Translations under genes and position numbers: made by a program
In this document: positions 1-11,915 of the stretch, in pieces
Layout of the letters: every line of letters starts with the position of its first letter
Numbering within the stretch: the first letter of the stretch is position 1
Notes under the pieces: generated by a model
The model's database searches: none
The model's input: only the letters and a program-made list of their open reading frames with translations
What the model was told of the DNA's origin: nothing
Assembly: GCA_015680685.1 (NCBI GenBank)
Contig: MNCI01035273.1
Span: 134,350 to 198,349 of the forward strand
Reading direction: 5' to 3'
Length of the DNA stretch: 64,000 nucleotides
Origin: Gnetum montanum
Lineage: Eukaryota > Streptophyta > Gnetopsida > Gnetales > Gnetaceae

Positions 1-1735
1 CTGAACCTTATTTTCCCCTATTCTTTTGTTTACTTCCATTTTCCATTCCTTTTTTTAAAATTTTGAGCCTCATGAATATATTTCTCTTTGCTATGAGCCT
101 AGATTTTGAATTGTTGCAGTCATATTTACGTGGGTGTGAAACTTATTTGAAGTGAAACTAAGTTTTGCCAGATTTTTGAGGATTTTATGCTTGTTTTGGA
201 CTTTCTACTACAACTATTTTAATTGTTGAGTTATCTTTACCTTTTTCCTATATTTTTTATGTCAGATTAGTGTATATGATCATGTGATATGGGCATGTGG
301 GACAGATAGTTAAAAGATTGAGTTTAGATGTATTGTTTGCAAATTTCCTAAAATTTCACAATTTTGGTTGCAAATTATTTGTTAATAAATATGTGATGTA
401 TGACATGATGTGTACTTGTTGAATATTAGATGTGATGTTGATGATACTAGCATGATCAAAATATTATATTTTATGGGCTGGTTGTTACGCAAGAGTTGTT
501 AGGAGTTCCAATCATTAGGGGTTGTAATTAAATATTATTATTATTATTTTATTAATTAAACTTTAACTGCACATAACTTTGCTTCCAGGGTTTGATTTAA
601 GTGAAATTAGTATTGTTGGGATCGTCATGGGAAATACTTTCTAATTGTAGAATTGGTTTTTCCTTTAGGCATATATTATCCTGGAGGTTACATAGTGGAC
701 ATTTTATAAAATTATATGTAGTTTATGAAATAAGATTGTGGTGTAAAATTTTTATTTTGTCAAGTTGTGGCATTGTTTTCATGGAATGAAAATGACTATT
801 AGGTGTAGATGTATGTGGTCATATTATGTTTGTTGTAGATGAGTTATGCTTACAGCATGTATTAGTTTAAGCTAGCCTGGAGTTGTACATGTCTTCATAA
901 CAACACTTGTAATAGTCGTTGGTAGGTGGTGCTAGCATAAGGATGTGGACTAGTTGATGATGAGGCCCCTTGGAGGTAGTTGTGGATTGACCCCCACTAT
1001 GATGCATCACTGCGGCTCCTATCTCAAGCCTCATCCTAAGAGTGGAAGAGCACAAGTATTTTTATTCTTATGGTTGGAGCATAGGTGTGTTCGTCCCTAT
1101 AGCTAGCCCTCTAGAAGGCTAGTGCTTGTGGGTCATAGGTTGATGGATCTTAGCACTGGTTGGGTAAACAAAAGACTAGTAAAAGACCTATAGGAAATGG
1201 CTATTTAAGGCTACTCATGGTAACATTTCACATGCTACACTGAGTGTGGATATGCCAGCAACTACATGGATAAAGTGTATATGATGATATCAATTTATGG
1301 ATTATAGTATGAATAATATATGTGGGTCATAGCATAGAGGTGCAAGTGATAACTAAGAGAGGAAATAAAGGAGAGGAAAATATTTGGTGACATACTTCCA
1401 TGTACAGTAGTATGGACTCTTCATATTGTTTGACCCTTACTATACTCTTATATATATGATGATATTTATGGGTTTGTTATCTTATGAGGGCAATGCATTT
1501 TTTTTAGTTATGTAGAGACATGCAGTTTTCTAAATTGAAATGTATGCTTAGTCTTTGGTTTGGCATGGACTTTTGTGCAGTTTGATCCTCCATAATATAT
1601 ATATATCAAGTGATTTATTCTTAACATATTTTCATACATCATTAACTTCTAATTTATCATGCTTCCATTGTGTTATTACTAATGATCCTAGGCATCACTC
1701 TGCCCTAGCCATGAGCAATAGGATGGGGTGTTACA
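1..1735. repeat. AT-rich repeat DNA ending in an LTR-like terminus
   Basis: No coding region is supported here; the short open frames carry no recognisable domain. The stretch ends in GGGGTGTTACA (1725-1735), the inverted complement of the TGTAACACCCC that starts at 3163. Terminal TGTAACACC/GGTGTTACA pairs are common at Ty3 LTR ends, so this could be the tail of an LTR whose start lies outside the window. That is inference from terminal motifs only; no second copy is available to align. Confidence 0.35.
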
Positions 1736-1849
1736 ATTAGCTTGTGAGGATACTTTGGGTCTGGCTTGAAAGGGACTCATCCTAATAATGAATAGGGTTT
1801 TAGGACAATTACCTTTAGGTTCAAGGTAAAATTTAAATATTTTTCTTAA

Positions 1850-3150
1850 ATGGAAATTCAAAGGATCTTAGAAGATTTGCATATCTTAATTATTAGGTTA
1901 AACTAGTGTGTCGAAGACTATTCTCCTTTTTCTAATAAGAGCATGAATGTCATCTTTGATTGCATTACAATTATTTATGTCATGACCTACAAACTCATGA
2001 TAGTAGTAGAATTTGTTAGGATTGTACCACCTTGGGACAAGTGGATCTCTCTTCATACATTGGGAAGTATGTATGACTAGAATCTACAAGCATTTGAATC
2101 TACTCCATGATTACTTTGAGACTTATTTTAGAGTTCTATGCTTGTCTCTTGAAAGCATCTTATAGAGTTGAGTGTAGGACATCAGAAACATGTGGTATTT
2201 GGATTTATCTTTTGGTGATATTATTTATTAGTCCTCATTTGATGAAGTTTACCTAGCATGATTGGTAGTGGATATGGATGCTAGTGAATGTTAATTTACC
2301 AAATCTACTATTTATCCTACATTCTATAAGGCCTTTTTTGTTGCTACTCTTTCATACTTCAAGTCATTACATTGGATCACCACCTCCTTAATTTTTTTAG
2401 CAAAAGTAATGGCACTCTGAAATCTAACAAGCCTTATATATACCAACTTATCCCTGATGCCATTAACAATTTTCTTGAAAATATCCAATAGTTGATCATG
2501 TAGGGGATGGGTAAGTCCCATTATTGTTGAAGTCCATCAAGTAATGAACTTAGAAATAGATTTAATGGATGCTTGATTGATTGTAAAAAGATTCTATAAT
2601 ATGTAACTCCTACTAATATTATATTTAAACCTCTTCACAAAGGCTATAAAGAGTTGTTCCATGGAGGTGATGGACCTATGAGGGGAATCTCTATACCATT
2701 CAAGTGCTTTACCTATCAGAAAATAAAAAACTCCTTAGAATGGTATGAGGTTAGCTAGCCAATAACATACACTCATTATAGAAGGTGATAACATGATTTA
2801 TGGGATTTTTTCCCATTATACTTGGTAAATTTAGGCAATAAGACTCCCTTAGAAACTTGAGGAGGTGAAATCAAGAGGCTAATGAGGTCAACAAGGAGAT
2901 TAGAAATGGAGATGGTAGGACTACCCCCATGTAATGCAATTTTCTTTTGGGTTTAATTCTCATTCACCTATAGCCTAAAGGATAGATCTTGGAGTAGCAA
3001 CATTAGTTTAGAAGGAACCCCAAGGATGTTTTGGACAGGGTTGTTCATAATGGAATTGTGATTAGGTAATATTTTAATGGTGCCATAGTAAGCATAGGTG
3101 CTAATAGTATGACATCGTGGTGAGGAATGTGATGTGTAGACGAGATTAAG
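1850..3150 (-). pseudogene. Ty3-type gag remnant
   Basis: Read on the minus strand, this stretch encodes a broken gag polyprotein. Around 2640-2710 it gives EWYRDSPHRSITSMEQLFIA followed by FVKRFKYN, the W-x-LP-x-SI-x-S-x-(E/D)QL-x-F-x-F signature of plant Ty3 gag capsids. Near 1930-2010 it gives YHEFVGHDINNCNAIKDDIH, matching the Y-H-x3-GH-x3-C zinc-binding tail with the following K-x2-I helix. Stops and frame changes interrupt it throughout. No protease or RT follows to the left before 1735, so the element is internally deleted or truncated. It is unrelated in orientation and sequence to the gag of element A. Confidence 0.6.
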
Positions 3151-3162
3151 GAAAAGGGTAGG

Positions 3163-3530
3163 TGTAACACCCCTATCAATTATCTATAAAAATCCTATAA
3201 ATAATTAATAAAAGTGCTACAGAATCCCAAGAATCTATATTTAACCTTGATTTACTAATTCAAAAGGAAAGCATAAAATAGATAAAAAATATTAATTAGA
3301 ACGATAAATACAATAGAACAATAAAACATAACAAAATTTCATATCACTCACATACATAATTAAATAAAATTAGAAATTTGTGTAGTTGCAAAAATCTAGA
3401 TGTTAAAAAATTTCACTAGTCACGTCATAAAATAGTATGCAAAATAATAATTCCAATGATACTTGGTTTTCCATAATCGAACATCTAGAAATAAAGATAT
3501 TCATATTTGAAGTTTACCAACTTAAATAAT
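3163..3530. repeat. LTR-like start, interrupted by element A
   Basis: It begins TGTAACACCCC at 3163 after the purine-rich tract AAGGAAAAGGGTAGG and contains CCTATAAATAATT near 3195. The rest is AT-rich and non-coding. Element A is inserted at 3531 with target duplication ATAAT, so the original sequence should resume at 24618. Where this repeat ends is not clear. Confidence 0.35.
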
Positions 3531-4378
3531 TGATGAGTGGCAAGTATACCCTATGCCCAACCAAACAAATTACAAGTGTTCATGCACAATCTAGTTGAAT
3601 TCTATAGAGCTTAAGTTCCTAAGTATGCTGGTTCTAGGAAGTGAAATCTAATCGTGACGATCATTGTCTTCCCAACTACACTTGTCAAGCTTAGTTGTAT
3701 GGTTAAGTGTAATTAGGGCACATGATTTTTATTATTTTATATTTTATTCACCTACAATTAATAACAACTTAAAACTTAATTTATTAACCAATTTGACTAA
3801 TCTAACTTCTAATTAATAACTAACTATCCTAACATAAGTATCTAGTCTCACTTTCTATACACATCTTAAATGCATACAACATTGCTGGGTTACCAAGCGT
3901 TAAGTGCTATTGGGATTACCAAGCATTGTATGGTATGCTCGAAGTGGTCATACTTATGTGTTTAATCTATTTAGCTTAATTATTTAACTAATTAAATTCT
4001 TAATTATCTTAATTAATCACATAATTATTGAAAATCGTAAATGTAGAAATAAATCATTAATCTATTCCAAGTGCTACAAGGTTTGATCAAAAGGCTTATC
4101 TTTATTGTCATTCACACTGATGTGCTCAGGTACATTAGTGCTTGAATAAAGATCCATATACTTTTTGACTCCTACTAAGGGCACTTAAAAAAATATTCTA
4201 ACTTTCAAATGATAAAACTTTAAGAGCTCTACTACAATTATGACAAGACATCCATAAACATAGTGGATGAGCACACATTTAAAGACTTTATTATGGAGCT
4301 GCATCGATGGGGCCTCACAAATGTAACAAATGCTATATCAAAGTGGGCTTGTCAATGTGACACTTTGACACTTCATCA
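3531..4378 (-). repeat. Element A 3' LTR
   Basis: It aligns over its whole length with 23744-24617 in the same orientation, sharing for example GGTTCTAGGAAGTGAAATCT and the block GTTACCAAGCG. The right end ACTTCATCA is followed by the minus-strand polypurine tract. The left end TGATGAG is preceded by the target duplication ATAAT. Confidence 0.88.
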
Positions 4379-4609
4379 TACCCCTATGACTAAATGAAAA
4401 CTCATCCTTGAGCTCGCTTAAAAAATTGGGAAGATATGGGATTATTAACTAACACCTGACATAACAAAACTAAGTGCCTAGGTGTACAGATCGACATCAT
4501 TACATAATTTGTGATGTCCATGACACAAATTTGAACACCGTGATATGACTACTTCAAACTAGACAGCACATCCTCTGATGGCATGAAGATAGTTGAAAAG
4601 ATCAAACTA

Positions 4610-7482
4610 TCCTAAGCGGTGGAGGTTCCTTAGGTTCCAAAGGATCTCTACCAACTTTGGGTGTGCATGGTGACTACGGAGACTATGGTTGTTGAACTGT
4701 AGTTGTTACCTTTAGTGAAAGGCAAAAGGCATCCATTAATGCCTTCATTTTCTCCTACTTGCTCCGAGGATCATTCACAATCCACAAAGAATAGCCAATG
4801 TGGGCTGGAATGGAGATATCCCATGGACAAGGCATTACTGAGAATAGCTCCTTGACCTTGACAAACCAAGCAGTGAATTATTTGCTTTTGACATCAAATG
4901 CCTTGATTGCATTTTGTAGCTCCTGGTAGTCATTCATTCTTTTGGCTAGGCTCTCGACAGTGGATCTCTTATTGGTATATTTTCCCTTGAGAACGTTGAT
5001 GTCAATGTTTTCCTTTGTAAGATTTTGCTTGGTGTCCTTGTGGTACTTGAACTCGGCCTCATACAACAAGTATGAGTTGGCTACCTGCTTTTCCAGTTCT
5101 AACCACAATCGTCTAGTAGTCAACATAGCTAGGTTTGCATACTAGAGATTGGCAAGCTCCATATATTCAATCATCTCCTCTATCTGCAACTCCTTTAGGT
5201 GAATTTTTTCTTTATTGTATTGATCAATCCCATCAATAATGGGCTACCATAATTTGTGTCCTTGTTTGAGTTTCTAGAGGATCTCATTCACCTTTGCCTT
5301 TGCCACTTGAATTTGTTTGTCATATATTTCCTTCTATAGGCTAACCTAGTCTTTGTAGTGATCTTTGACTCTCTCAAAATTGAGAGCCTCTAATTTCCAA
5401 GCAAGTACCTCTATTGTAGTCTTTTGGCAAAGGGCACGAACCTCCTCCATGGAGAGGTTTATGTTCTTAACTTCTAATCTTCTTAACTCTTTATTTGCTC
5501 TAGCTAGTTGCTCCTACTATTGATGGATAAATCCTATTAATTTTTATTTATGCAAATCAATGTTTCATAGGCAATGATTTTCTACAGTTATTTGAACATT
5601 CTCCTAGCAAGTTAGATCCAAGGCCTTCTAAACTTTATGCTAGGTGACCTCTACCAAGGATTGGTAGAACACCACCATCTCCATCACACCCTCAACCCCT
5701 TTCAACCTAGTGTGAAGTTGTTCAAGATCTTCATCTCTTATTAATGTTTATTTGAGAAATGCAAGGTTGGCAATCTAGGCTCTTAATTTAGCAACTTCCA
5801 TAGCCAAGCATTCATTCAACTCCTTGGTTTTTTCTAAGTTGTCCTTCCAATATAATATTCATGTCCCTTGCCTCTAGCAACTCTGACCAGGTTGTAATTA
5901 TATTATCCGAAAGGTCAAAGACATCCCAAAGTGTTTTCTTGGTTCCTACTAATCAATCTAGTAGTTGTTCATGCTATGTTGTGCTTAGTCTACCACTTAT
6001 GATCACTACAGATGTCTGTACATCTTTAAGTGTGGTGATGTCTAGTACAGATGTCATAGGTGCATTGAGTATCTCAAAGATTCTATCAACAACCATCTCT
6101 ATTGTTGTCTCTTGCCCTTGGTGCTACATCACTAGTACTATTGCCCCCTTGCCCTCCTCCAAGTGCACCAAAAAGGTCACAATGTTCCCAAAAATCTTTG
6201 GGAGTTGCTGCTATTCTGAGAGATATACTATTACCTCTCTAGCACTAAGATTTGACCTTGTGGATAACTGCATTCATTGGGAAGAGAAAATGAATCCACC
6301 TTCCTCCATTAGGCTGACTATTTGAACCATCTCATTCAAGTGACTCATCATGGACTGATACATAGATGGGTCTTTACCACTTCTACCTACTTGTTGCTCT
6401 TTCTCTCTTAAAAGTCATTCTTAGAACTCACACAACCATTGGAATGTTGTAGCGATGCCCATCACTATTTTTTGAGTGGTAGGTGGAGGTGGGGGCTACT
6501 ACTTCTCTTCTTGAATTATTGTTGCAGGAGTTTTATCCTTCATCATCTCTGCCCAATGAGGAATCAAAGTGCGTCAAATAGCATCATTAGTGTAGCAGCC
6601 TATTCCTCCCCTTCGACATAGTTTTCTAATGAGGCATGGGAGGGAAAGTATCTTTCTTCCACATTCATTCTCCTTTAACTACTTCTCTATCTTTAGATAG
6701 ATTAGTTGTGGAAGGTTGATCAAGAATCTTCCACTTAGAGTAGCACATGCATGGGCAAAAAAGGTAGTGATCTTGCTAGGCCTCACCATCAGATTTAGGT
6801 GAAAGGATACAATCTTGTAATGGATTCTTTTTGCCAGTGTGAGCTCACGTCGTACACCTTGTAGTTGATACCATAACACCACTGAACCCATTCCTTTTTG
6901 ATGCTAGGATTTGCCTGCATCATAATCTAGGCAAGATTCACCCTATTTTCAGACAACCCAAGTGCCTCTACAATGGCTGATACTGAGTAGGACACTAAAA
7001 TAGGACACTAAAATGTCTTTGATCTTGATCATTGAGCTAGCCAGCCTATTGTTCAAAAATAGGAACGTCTCTCCCATAAAACACTCCTTGCTGGAAGTGA
7101 TAATTGGCCACATGGAAGAGTTCCTCAATTGGCCCTATACCTCTTTAGGTGCTTGCTCCAAGAAAGTGCCAAAGTTCAACTCTTAGAGCACTATTTTCTA
7201 GACCTCCTTGGATTTGATTTGGATTAGGAAGGCTTTCATCAAGGTCACCTCAAGGTTCACTTGTTGGATTGATGCCTCATCCTAGTGGGAATGTTCTATT
7301 TCTACCACCTATTCTAGAATCTGACAAATGAACTCCACTTCGGCCTCTTCCCTAAGCGGTCCTATGGCATGAGTTGCGATTAATTCTTCCTAGGTTGATT
7401 CTTGGCCCCTTTCCATTCTTGGCCATTTTTTCCTTGGTTGAGATAGTCCTTCTTCCTATGTGTGTTTGCCTTTTGGCACCAT
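4610..7482 (-). pseudogene. Element A ORF2 (accessory coiled-coil ORF), decayed
   Basis: This is the homologue of the ORF2 proteins of elements B and C. The chosen start is the ATGG at 7482, directly after TGATCGTAG; the same splice-acceptor-like context precedes the B and C starts. From there one frame runs through ELNFGTFLEQAPKEV and CFMGETFLFLNN (B: LNFESFVDFAPKAV, YLGETYQFWHN), with several in-frame stops. Further on, in another frame, come ELTLAKRIHYKI, then ILSLPCLIRKLCRRGGIGCY and TNDAI, matching the B motif LPFPYLIRKLC-x2-AG. Next comes a coiled-coil stretch (for example LELEKQVANSYLLYEAEFKY near 5060-5110) and the tail NDPRSK-x-EKMKAL. No catalytic motif is visible. The LPFP-LI-x2-LC-x2-AG block recalls the plant 'putative transposon protein' domain found downstream of pol in some Ty3 elements; that link is from memory and untested. 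Confidence 0.75.
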
Positions 7483-7589
7483 CTACGATCACAACACATC
7501 CATGAATTAGTAGATATAATGTGTAACTTAAAATTTTTGAATCCCTTATCTCATTAATTAGTTGCACTTTGCTATAGTTGGATCATTCT

Positions 7590-7692
7590 ACGTTGATTAT
7601 TTTATTATTATTTTATTAATTAATTTTTTATTGTAAGTGTNGGTTGATTATTTTATTATTATTTAATTAATTAATTTTTTATTGTAAGTGTT
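7590..7692. repeat. About 50-bp direct duplication around a single n
   Basis: The stretch GTTGATTATTTTATTATTAT followed by TTAATTAATTTTTTATTGTA occurs on both sides of the single n at 7641, with only a few differences. Two unmerged contig ends joined by one n would look like this, so the duplication may be an assembly artefact and not biology. Confidence 0.7.
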
Positions 7693-7983
7693 ATCAAAGC
7701 TCATTGGAAAGGTTTAACTCTCATAATTTGGTGTTTTAATGATGATTTCTTAGTTAAAACTTTATGGGAGTTAGAAAAATGTCAAAACATTTCTTTCAAA
7801 AATGGCACATCTGTGGCCCCCATGACTAAGAGCTTACCTCTAGGAGCTACAGGGTTGAAGAACAAAGTGATTTGAAAAAATGGTTAGGAAGTTATGGGCT
7901 TTGAAAGGTTTTGGGCTCTAAAAATTGTAAAAACTTCTTGGACATTTAAGAGTAAATGTAAAAATTTCTAAGGGGGGTCACAC

Positions 7984-8075
7984 ATTTATATAGTATTTTC
8001 ATGTTGTGTCAATGAGATCGTGTATATGGGGCCTCGTATACACATGGGCTCCATTGACGAGGTGTCATTTATGGG
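7984..8075 (-). promoter_or_regulatory. Putative internal promoter of element A, upstream of ORF2
   Basis: On the minus strand, TATATAAAT (7992-7984) lies about 500 bp before the ORF2 start at 7482. Just upstream are CGTCAATGGAGCC and further short TCAATG/GGCC motifs resembling the U3 of element A's LTRs (CCGTCAATACAGC near 24520 and GGCCCCATCGATGCAGC near 4305, minus strand), which also precede a TATA box. Elements B and C have the same arrangement. Function is inferred from position and motif sharing. Confidence 0.45.
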
Positions 8076-8155
8076 ATCCATAAACAAAATTTTGAAATTT
8101 GAATATTTCAAAAAATACAAGAAATTTTTGAATAAATTTGGGATCTATGGAGTCC

Positions 8156-8252
8156 NNNNNNNNNNNNNNNNNNNNNNNNNNNNNNNNNNNNNNNNNNNNN
8201 NNNNNNNNNNNNNNNNNNNNNNNNNNNNNNNNNNNNNNNNNNNNNNNNNNNN
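8156..8252. other. Assembly gap, 97 n
   Basis: A run of undetermined bases inside element A, just upstream of the putative internal promoter on the minus strand. Open frames crossing it are meaningless. Confidence 0.99.
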
Positions 8253-8432
8253 TTTCTATTTTTGAATTTTTGTACCAATGACTAAGGCATAGTTGCTTTT
8301 TCATGGAATATGCAATGACTCCACGACAGTGACCCATTTATAAAAATCCATGATTTTTCTCATTTTGGGAATATGAGGTCATTTTCATTAAATAAAGCTT
8401 TAATAAATTTGTGACATTGGTAGTTTCTAGAA
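8253..8432. repeat. Left arm of a 180-bp inverted repeat
   Basis: The sequence from the first base after the n-run to 8432 is almost perfectly repeated in inverted orientation at 8891-9070. The outer end TTTCTATTTTTGAATTTTTG abuts the gap, and the inner end is TAGTTTCTAGAA. The arms are 180 bp each with a spacer of about 458 bp. Confidence 0.9.
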
Positions 8433-8890
8433 TAGGAAGGATTCAAAGGTTTGCACAGGGTGTGACTTCAAGGGAATTCAATTCTCTTTGTAGTCTTCTA
8501 CTTACTTGGGTGCATGAGTGTTTTCATGGACTTCTTACCATTTTGTGTCAACCAATAACAGGAAGTTGAATAAGTCTTTATATGGTGTGGTTCCCATCCA
8601 AAAATTCCAAAAAAATAAATATAAAAAATGAAATAGAGAAAAATAAAAATAAAAAAAAATGGTGGAAATTCAAAGCACATCCCTTAGACAAATAAATGGG
8701 CTACAAGCACTGGTTATGAGACTAGAAAGACATGTTACCCATGATTGAAGGTCCCCTCTAACTAAGTCACTCTCTCACTTTCTGCTTCTTTTTTCTTCTC
8801 TTTAAGGGATGATGATTATTTTGTGGAAGCACTCCTATGTCTCAGGGAGGTGTATCAATCTTGGAGTGGCAATGCAAAGTCACTAAAAGN

Positions 8891-9070
8891 TTCTAGAAAC
8901 TACCAATGTCACAAATTTATTAAAGCTTTATTTAATGAAAATGACCTCATATTCCCAAAATGAGAAAAATCATGGATTTTTATAAATGGGTCAATGTCGT
9001 GGAGTCATTGCATATTCCATGAAAAAGCAACTATGCCTTAGTCATTGGTACAAAAATTCAAAAATAGAAA
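8891..9070. repeat. Right arm of the 180-bp inverted repeat
   Basis: Inverted copy of 8253-8432. It begins exactly after the single n at 8890. Both arms being bounded by undetermined bases suggests a mis-joined or inverted contig end; a true fold-back is the alternative. The stretch from here to about 9480 is non-coding spacer between integrase and ORF2. Confidence 0.9.
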
Positions 9071-9479
9071 ACAGACGTAAGCAAATAAAAACATTAAATG
9101 CAAACCACCATTAGCAACAGCTATAGCACCACTATGTCTTATTGGCAGAAAGCACATTTATTAACAAAAATTAGAAAATCATACTAAAATAAAGTAAAAT
9201 ATATAAGTGTAAAATAATCAAGAAAAATTTAAATGTACTAACGATGGTATAAAACAAAAAATGGTGTAAATAAGAAAAGGTTTTAAAATCAAAAAGTTTT
9301 AAAATAAACAATTTGTAGAAAAAAAAATGTGTAAACCAAAAAAATAGAAAAACTGAGAAGCCACGTATATGGTTAGCATGGATGGCCATCTCTCCCACAA
9401 CTAAGTTGGAAGGAGGAGATCTGAAAAATTGAGCATGGTTGCCCATCCATTGAGGTATTTGTTATACTGGCTCACTTGG

Positions 9480-11915
9480 GCTCATGGAAAGGCTTTACCT
9501 ATTGGATGTTGACTAACTACTTCTTGTTTCGACTTTCAAGTTTGTATATGATCATGATCCCAAAAGGAAAGGTTTCATTGATTACATAAGTCCCCTTCCA
9601 CAATGTTTGAAATTTGGTTTTTTAAAGAACATGTGTGGGGTTCCAGTAGAGGACCTTATCTCCAAGTTGACGTTTGATCCTTCTAATTCTTAGGTCATGT
9701 CATTGTTTGTTCAATGCTTTGTGCATTTCATTTAAGGATAGGACCAATAATCAATTTTTGTTTAGCACATTTAGGTTTCTTAGTCTTTCTTTCTGTGCCA
9801 AATTAGGTCAAGATCTAATTCATAGGCTATTGAAAGTATACAGAGCTTAGATTGAATTAGGAGTGTTAAAAGGTTTCCATACACCAACTCATAGGAAGAC
9901 TAGCCAATAGGGAGTTTTCATGTTGAGCGATATACCCAAAGGACATCATTGAGTTTTGTGCTCCAATCTTTTCCATATTTACTAACAATTCTTATTAGAA
10001 TCATTGTTATCTCCCTGTTAGTAACCTCTACTTGACCATTGGCTTGGGGATGATAGGGTGTTGTCAATTTATGTTCAACCCCAAGCATTGCATGAGCATT
10101 CGAAAAGTGATACTTGTGAAGTGTGTTTCATTGTTAGAAATTAGTGCACATAGTACCCCAAACCTATTTACAATGTGTTGTTGTATAAATAAAGCAATAG
10201 TGGATGATGTGTAATCAATGGTGGTTGTTGCTTTAGACCATTTGATATATTAGTCAATGGCTACGATAATATAGAAATTTTCGTTGGACATGGTTGTGAT
10301 GGAACATATGAAATCTATGCCTCATTTGTCAAAGGGTTCCAGTGGTTGAATCCACTGTTGAGGATCCTCCATTTGTACGATCATCCCACCATCTCATTAA
10401 CAGCATTCACATGATTAGATAAATTGGTGATCATCCTTGAAGATTATGGACCAATAGGATTCTATGATCAAGATTTTTATGGTTGTGTGTCTCCCTGCGT
10501 AGTGGCCTCTACAAGGACCTTCATGAGCATCTTGGAGAATGTACAATTAATCCACATCATGGACACACCAACAAACTAGGCCATTGGCACACACCTTGTA
10601 AAGGTATCCATTGATTTCCATGAAGCATTTGGCCTAATGAAGAAACTATTGTTTTTTCTTATAGTCCAAACCTTGTGGCATCTCTTAAGTGAGAAGATAA
10701 GTGAGGATGCCATCATACCATTTGAATTTTGTGGGAATTTGTTCATTAATTACACCAACAAAGAGGAGTTCATCTAGGAATGGATTAGAGAGTGGGCTCT
10801 CCTCCTCTTTTTCATCTCATCATAACCAAGAAAGATGGTCAATGATCACATTCTCAGTCCCCTTTTGATCTACCATCATAAGATTGAATCTCTGCAAGAT
10901 CACCAACCACCGTATGACATGGGGCTCACCATTGGCTTTTTCATGAGGAAGCAAATGGCATTGTGATTAGTATGAATAAACACTTTATATTCAAGAACAT
11001 AGTACCTAAACTTCTCTAGAGCATACAACACCGCCATTAGTTCTTTCTCCATTGTGGTGTAATTCAACTATGCACCCACAATGCTTCAACTTGAATAGTG
11101 GATGTAATGTGGATGTTTCTTGTCATCCAACTACATAAGTATAACTCCTAAGGAATAATTTGATGCATTTTTCATGATATTAAATGATCTAGACCCATTA
11201 AGTGCTCATAGAATTGGAGTCTCTACAAGCTTCTCCTTGAAGCTCTGGAATGTCTTTTTGCATTCCTTGGTCTAGATGAATAGAGAATCTTTGTTTGTTA
11301 GCTTAACCAATAGTTTTGTGCTCTTAGAGAAATTCTGTATGAATCACTAGTAGTAGCCAGTGTGTCCAAGGAATGACCAAACATCTTTAACTATTTTTGG
11401 TTGGCTAGTGATTCCTTGGATGATCCTTATCTTTTCAGGGTTCATCTCAATCCCTACTTGGGAAATTTTATGCCCTAATATAATGCCTTCTTGGACCATG
11501 AGATGGCTCTTCTACCAATTGAAACATAGGTTTGTTTTCATACATATTTTGAGTACTTGCTCAAGGCAGTCCAAGGCTTGCTCAAATGTAGTGCCATAAG
11601 TGGAGAAGTCATTTATAAAGACTTCAACTCTGCTACCAATTTGCTACTGAAAGATACTTAAGACTAGGCATTGGAAAGTGGCAAGAGTATTGCATAGACC
11701 AAAAGGCATCTTTTGATATGCAAAAGTCCCGTAGGGACTTGTGAATGTTGTTTTGGCCTAGTCTTTTGGTGCAATCTAGATTTGGTTATAGTCACTATAA
11801 CCATCTAGAAAATTGTAATAGCAATTCCCACATATGGTGTCCAACACCTAATCAATGAAAGGAAATGAAAACTAATCTTTGAATGTTGCCATGTTTAACA
11901 ACCTAAAGTTAATAT
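9480..11915 (-). pseudogene. Element A pol, C-terminal part: RT palm, RNase H, integrase
   Basis: Minus-strand remnant of a Ty3 polyprotein. The RT comes first, from 11915 down: NFLDGYSDYNQI, then TTFTSPYGTFAY and MPFGLCNTLATFQ near 11650-11720. The catalytic box reads EVFINDFSTYG where the family has F-x-DDF, so the first aspartate of the pair is changed. RNase H follows at about 11260-10640, and integrase at about 10640-9480 with GVEHKLTTPYHPQANGQVEV and then TNREI near 10090-10020, and later DWSTKLNDVLWVYRS. That signature assigns it to Ty3-type integrases, and the RT wording is closest to Tat/Athila elements. In-frame stops are frequent. The upstream part of RT lies beyond the nested element at 19903. 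Confidence 0.88.

Noticed and set aside
5861-6325. 154-codon plus-strand open frame
   Set aside because: It lies opposite element A ORF2 on the minus strand; its Ser/Thr-rich text is the antisense of a decayed coiled-coil coding region.
8020-8337. Open frames across 8156-8252
   Set aside because: They are open only because undetermined bases contain no stops.
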